A stretch of DNA of 64,000 nucleotides from Channallabes apus (lineage: Eukaryota > Chordata > Actinopteri > Siluriformes > Clariidae). Under the pieces are notes generated by a model, which saw only the letters and a program-made list of their open reading frames with translations, was not told the DNA's origin and searched no databases. The translations under genes and the position numbers were made by a program. Every line of letters starts with the position of its first letter. Within the stretch, counting starts at the first letter, position 1. Positions 38,995 to 52,777 of the stretch are shown in pieces. The stretch is from positions 703,993 through 767,992 of the forward strand of contig JAMASW010000031.1 in the NCBI GenBank assembly GCA_030522415.1. Direction: 5' to 3'.

Positions 38995-40576
38995 GATCAT
39001 CTCTTCCACTTTCATGCACAACACGGTGAGATAAAGCGTTTGCTGCGTTCTTAGCTCTGTACGAGCTCAGGAAAGCGGTTTTCTCACACAACTAATGCAT
39101 AGTTATATAAAACAAACAAAATCAGTTTGTATTCATTTCTCTGAAACAAAATGCGAAAAAGAATAACAAAAAAGTTGTTTTTCAACATGTATACAAAGAA
39201 TGCATTAATGTATTGAAAATGATCATCTCTTCCACTTTCATGCACAAGACGGTGAGATAAAGCGTTTGCTGCGTTCTTAGCTCTGTACGAGCTCAGGAAA
39301 GCGGTTTTCTCACACAACTAATGCATAGTTATGTAAAACAAACAAAATCAGTTTGTATTCATTTTTCTGGAACAAAATGAGAAAAAGAATAACAAAAAAG
39401 TTGTTTTTCAACATGTATACAAAGAATGCATTAATGTATTGAAAATGATCATCTCTTCCACTTTCATGCACAAGACGGTGAGATAAAGCGTTTGCTGCGT
39501 TCTTAGCTCTGTACGAGCTCAGGAAAGCGGTTTTCTCACACAACTAATGCATAGTTATGTAAAACAAACAAAATCAGTTTGTATTCATTTTTCTGGAACA
39601 AAATGAGAAAAAGAATAACAAAAAAGTTGTTTTTCAACATGTATACAAAGAATGCATTAATGTATTGAAAATGATCATCTCTTCCACTTTCATGCACAAG
39701 ACGGTGAGATAAAGCGTTTGCTGCGTTCTTAGCTCTGTACGAGCTCAGGAAAGCGGTTTTCTCACACAACTAATGTATAGTTATGTAAAACAAACAAAAT
39801 CAGTTTGTATTCATTTTTCTGGAACAAAATGAGAAACAGAATAACAAAAAAGTTGTTTGTCAACATGTATACAAAGAATGCATTAATGTATTGAAAATGA
39901 TCATCTCTTCCACTTTCATGCACAACACGGTGAGATAAAGCGTTTGCTGCGTTCTTAGCTCTGTACGACCTCAGGAAAGCGGTTTTCTCACACAACTAAT
40001 GTATAGTTATGTAAAACAAACAAAATGAGTTTGTATTCATTTTTCTGGAACAAAATGCGAAAAAGAATAACAAAAAAGTTGTTTTTCAACATGTATACAA
40101 AGAATGCATTAATGTATTGAAAATGATCATCTCTTCCACTTTCATGCACAACACGGTGAGATAAAGCGTTTGCTGCGTTCTTAGCTCTGTACGAGCTCAG
40201 GAAAGCGGTTTTCTCACACAACTAATGCATAGTTATGTAAAACAAACAAAATCAGTTTGTATTCATTTTTCTGGAACAAAATGAGAAAAAGAATAACAAA
40301 AAAGTTGTTTTTCAACATGTATACAAAGAATGCATTAATGTATTGAAAATGATCATCTCTTCCACTTTCATGCACAAGACGGTGAGATAAAGCGTTTGCT
40401 GCGTTCTTAGCTCTGTACGAGCTCAGGAAAGCGGTTTTCTCACACAACTAATGCATAGTTATGTAAAACAAACAAAATCAGTTTGTATTCATTTTTCTGG
40501 AACAAAATGCGAAAAAGAATAACAAAAAAGTTGTTTTTCAACATGTATACAAAGAATGCATTAATGTATTGAAAAT
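38995..40576. repeat. About 8-monomer HOR step (1808 bp), first copy
   Basis: The T54C/A126G/C170 monomer at 38769 recurs at 40577, 1808 bp later. Both are followed by type Y and then two nearly identical type-H monomers with G28/G32 and A199. Collinearity holds for about six monomers and then weakens, so this is a partly eroded HOR. Confidence 0.77.
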
Positions 40577-41932
40577 GATCATCTCTTCCACTTTCATGCA
40601 CAACACGGTGAGATAAAGCGTTTGCTGCGCTCTTAGCTCTGTACGAGCTCAGGAAAGCGGTTTTCTCACACAACTAATGTATAGTTATGTAAAACAAACA
40701 AGATCAGTTTGTATTCATTTTTCTGGAACAAAATGAGAAAAAGAACAACAAAAAAGTTGTTTTTCAACATGTATACAAAGAATGCATTAATGTATTGAAA
40801 ATGATCATCTCTTCCACTTTCATGCACAACACGGTGAGATAAAGCGTTTGCTGCGTTCTTAGCTCTGTACGAGCTCAGGAAAGCGGTTTTCTCACACAAC
40901 TAATGCATAGTTATATAAAACAAACAAAATCAGTTTGTATTCATTTCTCTGAAACAAAATGCGAAAAAGAATAACAAAAAAGTTGTTTTTCAACATGTAT
41001 ACAAAGAATGCATTAATGTATTGAAAATGATCATCTCTTCCACTTTCATGCACAAGACGGTGAGATAAAGCGTTTGCTGCGTTCTTAGCTCTGTACGAGC
41101 TCAGGAAAGCGGTTTTCTCACACAACTAATGCATAGTTATGTAAAACAAACAAAATCAGTTTGTATTCATTTTTCTGGAACAAAATGAGAAAAAGAATAA
41201 CAAAAAAGTTGTTTTTCAACATGTATACAAAGAATGCATTAATGTATTGAAAATGATCATCTCTTCCACTTTCATGCACAAGACGGTGAGATAAAGCGTT
41301 TGCTGCGTTCTTAGCTCTGTACGAGCTCAGGAAAGCGGTTTTCTCACACAACTAATGCATAGTTATGTAAAACAAACAAAATCAGTTTGTATTCATTTTT
41401 CTGGAACAAAATGAGAAAAAGAATAACAAAAAAGTTGTTTTTCAACATGTATACAAAGAATGCATTAATGTATTGAAAATGATCATCTCTTCCACTTTCA
41501 TGCACAAGACGGTGAGATAAAGCGTTTGCTGCGTTCTTAGCTCTGTACGAGCTCAGGAAAGCGGTTTTCTCACACAACTAATGCATAGTTATGTAAAACA
41601 AACAAAATCAGTTTGTATTCATTTTTCTGGAACAAAATGAGAAAAAGAATAACAAAAAAGTTGTTTTTCAACATGTATACAAAGAATGCATTAATGTATT
41701 GAAAATGATCATCTCTTCCACTTTCATGCACAACACGGTGAGATAAAGCGTTTGCTGCGTTCTTAGCTCTGTACGACCTCAGGAAAGCGGTTTTCTCACA
41801 CAACTAATGTATAGTTATGTAAAACAAACAAAATGAGTTTGTATTCATTTTTCTGGAACAAAATGCGAAAAAGAATAACAAAAAAGTTGTTTTTCAACAT
41901 GTATACAAAGAATGCATTAATGTATTGAAAAT
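40577..41932. repeat. About 8-monomer HOR step, second copy
   Basis: Repeats the series from 38769: T54C/A126G/C170, type Y, two identical type-H monomers, a C71-linked monomer, and a C160 monomer. It ends where the paired 225-bp monomers begin. Confidence 0.77.
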
Positions 41933-42157
41933 GATCATCTCTTCCACTTTCATGCACAAGACGGTGAGATAAAGCGTTTGCTGCGTTCTTAGCTCTGTAC
42001 GAGCTCAGGAAAGCGGTTTTCTCACACAACTAATGCATAGTTATGTAAAACAAACAAAATCAGTTTGTATTCATTTTTTGGAAGAAAATGAGAAAAAGAA
42101 TAACAAAAAAGTTGTTTTTCAACATGTATACAAAGAATGCATTAATGTATTGAAAAT
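41933..42157. repeat. 225-bp monomer (loss of C147, plus C153G)
   Basis: C147 loss near 42074-42080, together with a change of GGAACAAA to GGAAGAAA (C153G) that is absent from the earlier 225-bp copies. The next monomer is also 225 bp. The same pair recurs at 42835. Confidence 0.93.
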
Positions 42158-42382
42158 GATCATCTTTCCACTTTCATGCACAAGACGGTGAGATAAAGCG
42201 TTTGCTGCGTTCTTAGCTCTGTACGAGCTCAGGAAAGCGGTTTTCTCACACAACTAATGCATAGTTATGTAAAACAAACAAAATCAGTTTGTATTCATTT
42301 TTCTGGAACAAAATGAGAAAAAGAATAACAAAAAAGTTGTTTTTCAACATGTATTCAAAGAATGCATTAATGTATTAAAAAT
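42158..42382. repeat. 225-bp monomer (loss of C9)
   Basis: Reads GATCATCTTTCC instead of GATCATCTCTTCC, a one-base deletion at monomer position 9. It is the partner of the preceding C147-deleted monomer and also carries G221A. Confidence 0.93.
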
Positions 42383-42834
42383 GATCATCTCTTCCACTTT
42401 CATGCACAACACGGTGAGATAAAGCGTTTGCTGCGTTCTTAGCTCTGTACGACCTCAGGAAAGCGGTTTTCTCACACAACGAATGTATAGTTATGTAAAA
42501 CAAACAAAATCAGTTTGTATTCATTTTTCTGGAACAAAATGCGAAAAAGAATAACAAAAAAGTTGTTTTTCAACATGTATACAAAGAATGCATTAATGTA
42601 TTGAAAATGATCATCTCTTCCACTTTCATGCACAACACGGTGAGATAAAGCGTTTGCTGCGTTCTTAGCTCTGTACGACCTCAGGAAAGCGGTTTTCTCA
42701 CACAACTAATGTATAGTTATGTAAAACAAACAAAATGAGTTTGTATTCATTTTTCTGGAACAAAATGAGAAAAAGAATAACAAAAAAGTTGTTTTTCAAC
42801 ATGTATTCAAAGAATGCATTAATGTATTGAAAAT
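42383..42834. repeat. Two monomers with the first T99G variant
   Basis: The first monomer carries T99G (42481), a marker found in eleven monomers confined to 42.4-58.3 kb. It removes the stop that normally precedes the minus-strand frame. The second carries C71 and G129. The same two monomers recur 1128 bp later at 43511. Confidence 0.82.
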
Positions 42835-43059
42835 GATCATCTCTTCCACTTTCATGCACAACACGGTGAGATAAAGCGTTTGCTGCGTTCTTAGCTCTGT
42901 ACGAGCTCAGGAAAGCGGTTTTCTCACACAACTAATGTATAGTTATGTAAAACAAACAAAATCAGTTTGTATTCATTTTTTGGAAGAAAATGAGAAAAAG
43001 AATAACAAAAAAGTTGTTTTTCAACATGTATACAAAGAATGCATTAATGTATTGAAAAT
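42835..43059. repeat. 225-bp monomer (loss of C147, plus C153G), second copy
   Basis: Repeats the monomer at 41933, 902 bp downstream, including C153G. The C147 loss is near 42975-42982. Confidence 0.93.
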
Positions 43060-43284
43060 GATCATCTTTCCACTTTCATGCACAAGACGGTGAGATAAAG
43101 CGTTTGCTGCGTTCTTAGCTCTGTACGAGCTCAGGAAAGCGGTTTTCTCACACAACTAATGCATAGTTATGTAAAACAAACAAAATCAGTTTGTATTCAT
43201 TTTTCTGGAACAAAATGAGAAAAAGAATAACAAAAAAGTTGTTTTTCAACATGTATTCAAAGAATGCATTAATGTATTGAAAAT
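43060..43284. repeat. 225-bp monomer (loss of C9), second copy
   Basis: Repeats the C9 deletion of 42158 at a spacing of 902 bp. The paired deletions were therefore copied together. Unlike the first copy it has G221. Confidence 0.93.
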
Positions 43285-43510
43285 GATCATCTCTTCCACT
43301 TTCATGCACAACACGCTGAGATAAAGCGTTTGCTGCGTTCTTAGCTCTGTACGAGCCCAGGAAAGCGGTTTTCTCACACAACTAATGCATAGTTATATAA
43401 AACAAACAAAATCAGTTTGTATTCATTTCTCTGAAACAAAATGCGAAAAAGAATAACAAAAAAGTTGTTTTTCAACATGTATTCAAAGAATGCATTAATG
43501 TATTAAAAAT
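43285..43510. repeat. Chimeric type-Y monomer
   Basis: A113, C145/A150 and C160 as in type Y, but T199 and G221A at the right end as in other types. An exchange point lies between monomer positions 173 and 199. Confidence 0.8.
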
Positions 43511-45092
43511 GATCATCTCTTCCACTTTCATGCACAACACGGTGAGATAAAGCGTTTGCTGCGTTCTTAGCTCTGTACGACCTCAGGAAAGCGGTTTTCT
43601 CACACAACGAATGTATAGTTATGTAAAACAAACAAAATCAGTTTGTATTCATTTTTCTGGAACAAAATGCGAAAAAGAATAACAAAAAAGTTGTTTTTCA
43701 ACATGTATACAAAGAATGCATTAATGTATTGAAAATGATCATCTCTTCCACTTTCATGCACAACACGGTGAGATAAAGCGTTTGCTGCGTTCTTAGCTCT
43801 GTACGACCTCAGGAAAGCGGTTTTCTCACACAACTAATGTATAGTTATGTAAAACAAACAAAATGAGTTTGTATTCATTTTTCTGGAACAAAATGAGAAA
43901 AAGAATAACAAAAAAGTTGTTTTTCAACATGTATTCAAAGAATGCATTAATGTATTGAAAATGATCATCTCTTCCACTTTCATGCACAACACGGTGAGAT
44001 AAAGCGTTTGCTGCGTTCTTAGCTCTGTACGAGCTCAGGAAAGCGGTTTTCTCACACAACTAATGTATAGTTATGTAAAACAAACAAAATCAGTTTGTAT
44101 TCATTTTTCTGGAACAAAATGAGAAAAAGAATAACAAAAAAGTTGTTTTTCAACATGTATTCAAAGAATGCATTAATGTATTGAAAATGATCATCTCTTC
44201 CACTTTCATGCACAACACGCTGAGATAAAGCGTTTGCTGCGTTCTTAGCTCTGTACGAGCCCAGGAAAGCAGTTTTCTCACACAACTAATGCATAGTTAT
44301 ATAAAACAAACAAAATCAGTTTGTATTCATTTCTCTGAAACAAAATGCGAAAAAGAATAACAAAAAAGTTGTTTTTCAACATGTATACAAAGAATGCATT
44401 AATGTATTGAAAATGATCATCTCTTCCACTTTCATGCACAACACGGTGAGATAAAGCGTTTGCTGCGTTCTTAGCTCTGTACGAGCTCAGGAAAGCGGTT
44501 TTCTCACACAACTAATGCATAGTTATGTAAAACAAACAAAATCAGTTTGTATTCATTTTTCTGGAACAAAATGAGAAACAGAATAACAAAAAAGTTGTTT
44601 GTCAACATGTATACAAAGAATGCATTAATGTATTGAAAATGATCATCTCTTCCACTTTCATGCACAACACGGTGAGATAAAGCGTTTGCTGCGTTCTTAG
44701 CTCTGTACGACCTCAGGAAAGCGGTTTTCTCACACAACTAATGTATAGTTATGTAAAACAAACAAAATGAGTTTGTATTCATTTTTCTGGAACAAAATGA
44801 GAAAAAGAATAACAAAAAAGTTGTTTTTCAACATGTATTCAAAGAATGCATTAATGTATTGAAAATGATCATCTCTTCCACTTTCATGCACAACACGCTG
44901 AGATAAAGCGTTTGCTGCGTTCTTAGCTCTGTACGAGCCCAGGAAAGCGGTTTTCTCACACAACTAATGCATAGTTATATAAAACAAACAAAATCAGTTT
45001 GTATTCATTTCTCTGAAACAAAATGCGAAAAAGAATAACAAAAAAGTTGTTTTTCAACATGTATACAAAGAATGCATTAATGTATTGAAAAT
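43511..45092. repeat. HOR-C block Q, copy 1 (7 monomers, 1582 bp)
   Basis: Order: T99G; C71/G129; type H; type Y with G83A at its left (44271); AAACAG/G187; C71/G129; type Y. It matches 49162-50743 at a spacing of 5651 bp (25 monomers plus the one-base insertion at 46449). The private G83A is shared by both copies (44271 and 49922). Confidence 0.87.
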
Positions 45093-48000
45093 GATCATCT
45101 CTTCCACTTTCATGCACAAGACGGTGAGATAAAGCGTTTGCTGCGTTCTTAGCTCTGTACGAGCTCAGAAACGCGGTTTTCTCACACAACTAATGTATAG
45201 TTATGTAAAACAAACAAAATCAGTTTGTATTCATTTTTCTGGAACAAAATGAGAAAAAGAATAACAAAAAAGTTGTTTTTCAACATGTATTCAAAGAATG
45301 CATTAATGTATTGAAAATGATCATCTCTTCCACTTTCATGCACAACACGGTGAGATAAAGCGTTTGCTGCGTTCTTAGCTCTGTACGACCTCAGGAAAGC
45401 GGTTTTCTCACACAACTAATGTATAGTTATGTAAAACAAACAAAATGAGTTTGTATTCATTTTTCTGGAACAAAATGAGAAAAAGAATAACAAAAAAGTT
45501 GTTTTTCAACATGTATTCAAAGAATGCATTAATGTATTGAAAATGATCATCTCTTCCACTTTCATGCACAACACGGTGAGATAAAGCGTTTGCTGCGCTC
45601 TTAGCTCTGTACGAGCTCAGGAAAGCGGTTTTCTCACACAACTAATGTATAGTTATGTAAAACAAACAAGATCAGTTTGTATTCATTTTTCTGGAACAAA
45701 ATGAGAAAAAGAACAACAAAAAAGTTGTTTTTCAACATGTATACAAAGAATGCATTAATGTATTGAAAATGATCATCTCTTCCACTTTCATGCACAACAC
45801 GGTGAGATAAAGCGTTTGCTGCGTTCTTAGCTCTGTACGAGCTCAGGAAAGCGGTTTTCTCACACAACTAATGCATAGTTATATAAAACAAACAAAATCA
45901 GTTTGTATTCATTTCTCTGAAACAAAATGCGAAAAAGAATAACAAAAAAGTTGTTTTTCAACATGTATACAAAGAATGCATTAATGTATTGAAAATGATC
46001 ATCTCTTCCACTTTCATGCACAAGACGGTGAGATAAAGCGTTTGCTGCGTTCTTAGCTCTGTACGAGCTCAGGAAAGCGGTTTTCTCACACAACTAATGT
46101 ATAGTTATGTAAAACAAACAAAATCAGTTTGTATTCATTTTTCTGGAACAAAATGAGAAAAAGAATAACAAAAAAGTTGTTTTTCAACATGTATACAAAG
46201 AATGCATTAATGTATTGAAAATGATCATCTCTTCCACTTTCATGCACAACACAGTGAGATAAAGCGTTTGCTGCGTTCTTAGCTCTGTACGACCTCAGGA
46301 AAGCGGTTTTCTCACACAACTAATGTATAGTTATGTAAAACAAACAAAATGAGTTTGTATTCATTTTTCTGGAACAAAATGAGAAAAAGAATAACAAAAA
46401 AGTTGTTTTTCAACATGTATACAAAGAATGCATTAATGTATTAAAAATGATCATCTCTTCCACTTTCATGCACAACACGGTGAGATAAAGCGTTTGCTGC
46501 GTTCTTAGCTCTGTACGACCTCAGGAAAGCGGTTTTCTCACACAACGAATGTATAGTTATGTAAAACAAACAAAATCAGTTTGTATTCATTTTTCTGGAA
46601 CAAAATGCGAAAAAGAATAACAAAAAAGTTGTTTTTCAACATGTATACAAAGAATGCATTTAATGTATTGAAAATGATCATCTCTTCCACTTTCATGCAC
46701 AACACGGTGAGATAAAGCGTTTGCTGCGTTCTTAGCTCTGTACGACCTCAGGAAAGCGGTTTTCTCACACAACTAATGTATAGTTATGTAAAACAAACAA
46801 AATGAGTTTGTATTCATTTTTCTGGAACAAAATGAGAAAAAGAATAACAAAAAAGTTGTTTTTCAACATGTATTCAAAGAATGCATTAATGTATTGAAAA
46901 TGATCATCTCTTCCACTTTCATGCACAACACGCTGAGATAAAGCGTTCGCTGCATTCTTAGCGCTGTACGAGCTCAGGAAAGCGGTTTTCTCACACAACT
47001 AACGTATAGTTATGTAAAACAAACAAAATCAGTTTGTATTCATTTTTCTGGAACAAAATGAGGATCAGAATAACAAAAAAGTTGTTTGTCAACATGTATA
47101 CAAAGAATGCATTAATGTATTGAAAATGATCATCTCTTCCACTTTCATGCACAACACGGTGAGATAAAGCGTTTGCTGCGTTCTTAGCTCTGTACGACCT
47201 CAGGAAAGCGGTTTTCTCACACAACTAATGTATAGTTATGTAAAACAAACAAAATGAGTTTGTATTCATTTTTCTGGAACAAAATGAGAAAAAGAATAAC
47301 AAAAAAGTTGTTTTTCAACATGTATACAAAGAATGCATTAATGTATTGAAAATGATCATCTCTTCCACTTTCATGCACAACACGGTGAGATAAAGCGTTT
47401 GCTGCGTTCTTAGCTCTGTACGAGCTCAGGAAAGCGGTTTTCTCACACAACTAATGTATAGTTATGTAAAACAAACAAGATCAGTTTGTATTCATTTTTC
47501 TGGAACAAAATGAGAAAAAGAACAACAAAAAAGTTGTTTTTCAACATGTATTCAAAGAATGCATTAATGTATTGAAAATGATCATCTCTTCCACTTTCAT
47601 GCACAACACGCTGAGATAAAGCGTTTGCTGCGTTCTTAGCTCTGTACGAGCCCAGGAAAGCGGTTTTCTCACACAACTAATGCATAGTTATATAAAACAA
47701 ACAAAATCAGTTTGTATTCATTTCTCTGAAACAAAATGCGAAAAAGAATAACAAAAAAGTTGTTTTTCAACATGTATACAAAGAATGCATTAATGTATTG
47801 AAAATGATCATCTCTTCCACTTTCATGCACAAGACGGTGAGATAAAGCGTTTGCTGCGTTCTTAGCTCTGTACGAGCTCAGAAACGCGGTTTTCTCACAC
47901 AACTAATGTATAGTTATGTAAAACAAACAAAATGAGTTTGTATTCATTTTTCTGGAACAAAATGAGAAAAAGAATAACAAAAAAGTTGTTTTTCAACATG

Positions 48001-48935
48001 TATTCAAAGAATGCATTAATGTATTAAAAATGATCATCTCTTCCACTTTCATGCACAACACGGTGAGATAAAGCGTTTGCTGCGTTCTTAGCGCTGTACG
48101 AGCTCAGGAAAGCGGTTTTCTCACACAACGAATGTATAGTTATGTAAAACAAACAAAATGAGTTTGTATTCATTTTTCTGGAACAAAATGAGAAAAAGAA
48201 TAACAAAAAAGTTGTTTTTCAACATGTATTCAAAGAATGCATTAATGTATTGAAAATGATCATCTCTTCCACTTTCATGCACAACACGGTGAGATAAAGC
48301 GTTAGCTGCGTTCTTAGCGCTGTACGAGCTCAGGAAAGCGGTTTTCTCACACAACTAACGTATAGTTATGTAAAACAAACAAAATCAGTTTGTATTCATT
48401 TTTCTGGAACAAAATGAGAAACAGAATAACAAAAAAGTTGTTTGTCAACATGTATACAAAGAATGCATTAATGTATTGAAAATGATCATCTCTTCCACTT
48501 TCATGCACAACACGGTGAGATAAAGCGTTTGCTGCGTTCTTAGCTCTGTACGACCTCAGGAAAGCGGTTTTCTCACACAACTAATGTATAGTTATGTAAA
48601 ACAAACAAAATGAGTTTGTATTCATTTTTCTGGAACAAAATGAGAAAAAGAATAACAAAAAAGTTGTTTTTCAACATGTATTCAAAGAATGCATTAATGT
48701 ATTGAAAATGATCATCTCTTCCACTTTCATGCACAACACGCTGAGATAAAGCGTTTGCTACGTTCTTAGCTCTGTACGAGCCCAGGAAAGCGGTTTTCTC
48801 ACACAACTAATGCATAGTTATATAAAACAAACAAAATCAGTTTGTATTCATTTCTCTGAAACAAAATGCGAAAAAGAATAACAAAAAAGTTGTTTTTCAA
48901 CATGTATACAAAGAATGCATTAATGTATTGAAAAT
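45093..48935. repeat. HOR-C spacer between Q copies (17 monomers, 3843 bp)
   Basis: Begins with the first monomer carrying the linked pair G77A/A80C. It then has the T54C/A126G/C170 monomer (45545), type Y, a G31A monomer at the left of 46223, a G221A monomer, the 227-bp T99G monomer, a C32/C47/G62 monomer, a GATC(162-165) monomer, a second C170 monomer (47354), type Y, and further G77A/A80C and T99G monomers. Part of this order returns at 57976-60100. Confidence 0.78.
46449..46675. repeat. 227-bp monomer (one-base insertion)
   Basis: The usual GCATTAATG reads GCATTTAATG near 46656-46665, adding one T at monomer position 211-212. It is the only insertion seen in the window. It shifts the minus-strand frame and explains the non-integral 5651-bp spacing of block Q. 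Confidence 0.95.
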
Positions 48936-49161
48936 GATCATCTCTTCCACTTTCATGCACAAGACGGTGAGATAAAGCGTTTGCTGCGTTCTTAGCTCTG
49001 TACGAGCTCAGAAACGCGGTTTTCTCACACAACTAATGTATAGTTATGTAAAACAAACAAAATCAGTTTGTATTCATTTTTCTGGAACAAAATGAGAAAA
49101 AGAATAACAAAAAAGTTGTTTTTCAACATGTATTCAAAGAATGCATTAATGTATTAAAAAT
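48936..49161. repeat. G77A/A80C monomer with G221A
   Basis: Left part reads CAGAAACGCGG, the linked G77A/A80C pair. The right end has G221A. It directly precedes a T99G monomer. This ordered pair recurs at 47806, 50744, 52552, 53908, 56394 and 57976. Confidence 0.88.
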
Positions 49162-50743
49162 GATCATCTCTTCCACTTTCATGCACAACACGGTGAGATA
49201 AAGCGTTTGCTGCGTTCTTAGCTCTGTACGACCTCAGGAAAGCGGTTTTCTCACACAACGAATGTATAGTTATGTAAAACAAACAAAATCAGTTTGTATT
49301 CATTTTTCTGGAACAAAATGCGAAAAAGAATAACAAAAAAGTTGTTTTTCAACATGTATACAAAGAATGCATTAATGTATTGAAAATGATCATCTCTTCC
49401 ACTTTCATGCACAACACGGTGAGATAAAGCGTTTGCTGCGTTCTTAGCTCTGTACGACCTCAGGAAAGCGGTTTTCTCACACAACTAATGTATAGTTATG
49501 TAAAACAAACAAAATGAGTTTGTATTCATTTTTCTGGAACAAAATGAGAAAAAGAATAACAAAAAAGTTGTTTTTCAACATGTATTCAAAGAATGCATTA
49601 ATGTATTGAAAATGATCATCTCTTCCACTTTCATGCACAACACGGTGAGATAAAGCGTTTGCTGCGTTCTTAGCTCTGTACGAGCTCAGGAAAGCGGTTT
49701 TCTCACACAACTAATGTATAGTTATGTAAAACAAACAAAATCAGTTTGTATTCATTTTTCTGGAACAAAATGAGAAAAAGAATAACAAAAAAGTTGTTTT
49801 TCAACATGTATTCAAAGAATGCATTAATGTATTGAAAATGATCATCTCTTCCACTTTCATGCACAACACGCTGAGATAAAGCGTTTGCTGCGTTCTTAGC
49901 TCTGTACGAGCCCAGGAAAGCAGTTTTCTCACACAACTAATGCATAGTTATATAAAACAAACAAAATCAGTTTGTATTCATTTCTCTGAAACAAAATGCG
50001 AAAAAGAATAACAAAAAAGTTGTTTTTCAACATGTATACAAAGAATGCATTAATGTATTGAAAATGATCATCTCTTCCACTTTCATGCACAACACGGTGA
50101 GATAAAGCGTTTGCTGCGTTCTTAGCTCTGTACGAGCTCAGGAAAGCGGTTTTCTCACACAACTAATGCATAGTTATGTAAAACAAACAAAATCAGTTTG
50201 TATTCATTTTTCTGGAACAAAATGAGAAACAGAATAACAAAAAAGTTGTTTGTCAACATGTATACAAAGAATGCATTAATGTATTGAAAATGATCATCTC
50301 TTCCACTTTCATGCACAACACGGTGAGATAAAGCGTTTGCTGCGTTCTTAGCTCTGTACGACCTCAGGAAAGCGGTTTTCTCACACAACTAATGTATAGT
50401 TATGTAAAACAAACAAAATGAGTTTGTATTCATTTTTCTGGAACAAAATGAGAAAAAGAATAACAAAAAAGTTGTTTTTCAACATGTATTCAAAGAATGC
50501 ATTAATGTATTGAAAATGATCATCTCTTCCACTTTCATGCACAACACGCTGAGATAAAGCGTTTGCTGCGTTCTTAGCTCTGTACGAGCCCAGGAAAGCG
50601 GTTTTCTCACACAACTAATGCATAGTTATATAAAACAAACAAAATCAGTTTGTATTCATTTCTCTGAAACAAAATGCGAAAAAGAATAACAAAAAAGTTG
50701 TTTTTCAACATGTATACAAAGAATGCATTAATGTATTGAAAAT
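49162..50743. repeat. HOR-C block Q, copy 2
   Basis: Second copy of 43511-45092, with the same order and the same private G83A (49922). The copies look near-identical in the variants I compared. Confidence 0.87.
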
Positions 50744-52777
50744 GATCATCTCTTCCACTTTCATGCACAAGACGGTGAGATAAAGCGTTTGCTGCGTTCT
50801 TAGCTCTGTACGAGCTCAGAAACGCGGTTTTCTCACACAACTAATGTATAGTTATGTAAAACAAACAAAATCAGTTTGTATTCATTTTTCTGGAACAAAA
50901 TGAGAAAAAGAATAACAAAAAAGTTGTTTTTCAACATGTATTCAAAGAATGCATTAATGTATTAAAAATGATCATCTCTTCCACTTTCATGCACAACACG
51001 GTGAGATAAAGCGTTTGCTGCGTTCTTAGCTCTGTACGACCTCAGGAAAGCGGTTTTCTCACACAACGAATGTATAGTTATGTAAAACAAACAAAATCAG
51101 TTTGTATTCATTTTTCTGGAACAAAATGCGAAAAAGAATAACAAAAAAGTTGTTTTTCAACATGTATACAAAGAATGCATTAATGTATTGAAAATGATCA
51201 TCTCTTCCACTTTCATGCACAACACGGTGAGATAAAGCGTTTGCTGCGTTCTTAGCTCTGTACGACCTCAGGAAAGCGGTTTTCTCACACAACTAATGTA
51301 TAGTTATGTAAAACAAACAAAATGAGTTTGTATTCATTTTTCTGGAACAAAATGAGAAAAAGAATAACAAAAAAGTTGTTTTTCAACATGTATTCAAAGA
51401 ATGCATTAATGTATTGAAAATGATCATCTCTTCCACTTTCATGCACAACACGCTGAGATAAAGCGTTCGCTGCGTTCTTAGCGCTGTACGAGCTCAGGAA
51501 AGCGGTTTTCTCACACAACTAACGTATAGTTATGTAAAACAAACAAAATCAGTTTGTATTCATTTTTCTGGAACAAAATGAGAAAAAGAATAACAAAAAA
51601 GTTGTTTTTCAACATGTATTCAAAGAATGCATTAATGTATTGAAAATGATCATCTCTTCCACTTTCATGCACAACACGCTGAGATAAAGCGTTTGCTGCG
51701 TTCTTAGCTCTGTACGAGCCCAGGAAAGCGGTTTTCTCACACAACTAATGCATAGTTATATAAAACAAACAAAATCAGTTTGTATTCATTTCTCTGAAAC
51801 AAAATGCGAAAAAGAATAACAAAAAAGTTGTTTTTCAACATGTATTCAAAGAATGCATTAATGTATTGAAAATGATCATCTCTTCCACTTTCATGCACAA
51901 CACGGTGAGATAAAGCGTTAGCTGCGTTCTTAGCGCTGTACGAGCTCAGGAAAGCGGTTTTCTCACACAACTAACGTATAGTTATGTAAAACAAACAAAA
52001 TCAGTTTGTATTCATTTTTCTGGAACAAAATGAGAAACAGAATAACAAAAAAGTTGTTTGTCAACATGTATACAAAGAATGCATTAATGTATTGAAAATG
52101 ATCATCTCTTCCACTTTCATGCACAACACGGTGAGATAAAGCGTTTGCTGCGTTCTTAGCTCTGTACGACCTCAGGAAAGCGGTTTTCTCACACAACTAA
52201 TGTATAGTTATGTAAAACAAACAAAATGAGTTTGTATTCATTTTTCTGGAACAAAATGAGAAAAAGAATAACAAAAAAGTTGTTTTTCAACATGTATTCA
52301 AAGAATGCATTAATGTATTGAAAATGATCATCTCTTCCACTTTCATGCACAACACGGTGAGATAAAGCGTTAGCTGCGTTCTTAGCGCTGTACGAGCTCA
52401 GGAAAGCGGTTTTCTCACACAACTAACGCATAGTTATATAAAACAAACAAAATCAGTTTGTATTCATTTCTCTGAAACAAAATGCGAAAAAGAATAACAA
52501 AAAAGTTGTTTTTCAACATGTATACAAAGAATGCATTAATGTATTGAAAATGATCATCTCTTCCACTTTCATGCACAAGACGGTGAGATAAAGCGTTTGC
52601 TGCGTTCTTAGCTCTGTACGAGCTCAGAAACGCGGTTTTCTCACACAACTAATGTATAGTTATGTAAAACAAACAAAATCAGTTTGTATTCATTTTTCTG
52701 GAACAAAATGAGAAAAAGAATAACAAAAAAGTTGTTTTTCAACATGTATTCAAAGAATGCATTAATGTATTAAAAAT
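50744..52777. repeat. HOR-C segment (9 monomers, 2034 bp)
   Basis: Starts and ends with G77A/A80C plus G221A monomers, which are followed by T99G monomers at 50970 and 52778. The monomer at 52326 is a chimera: its left part has A47/G62 and C102, while C104 and A113 onward are type Y, giving the combination C102/C104. An exchange point therefore lies between positions 102 and 104. Confidence 0.8.
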
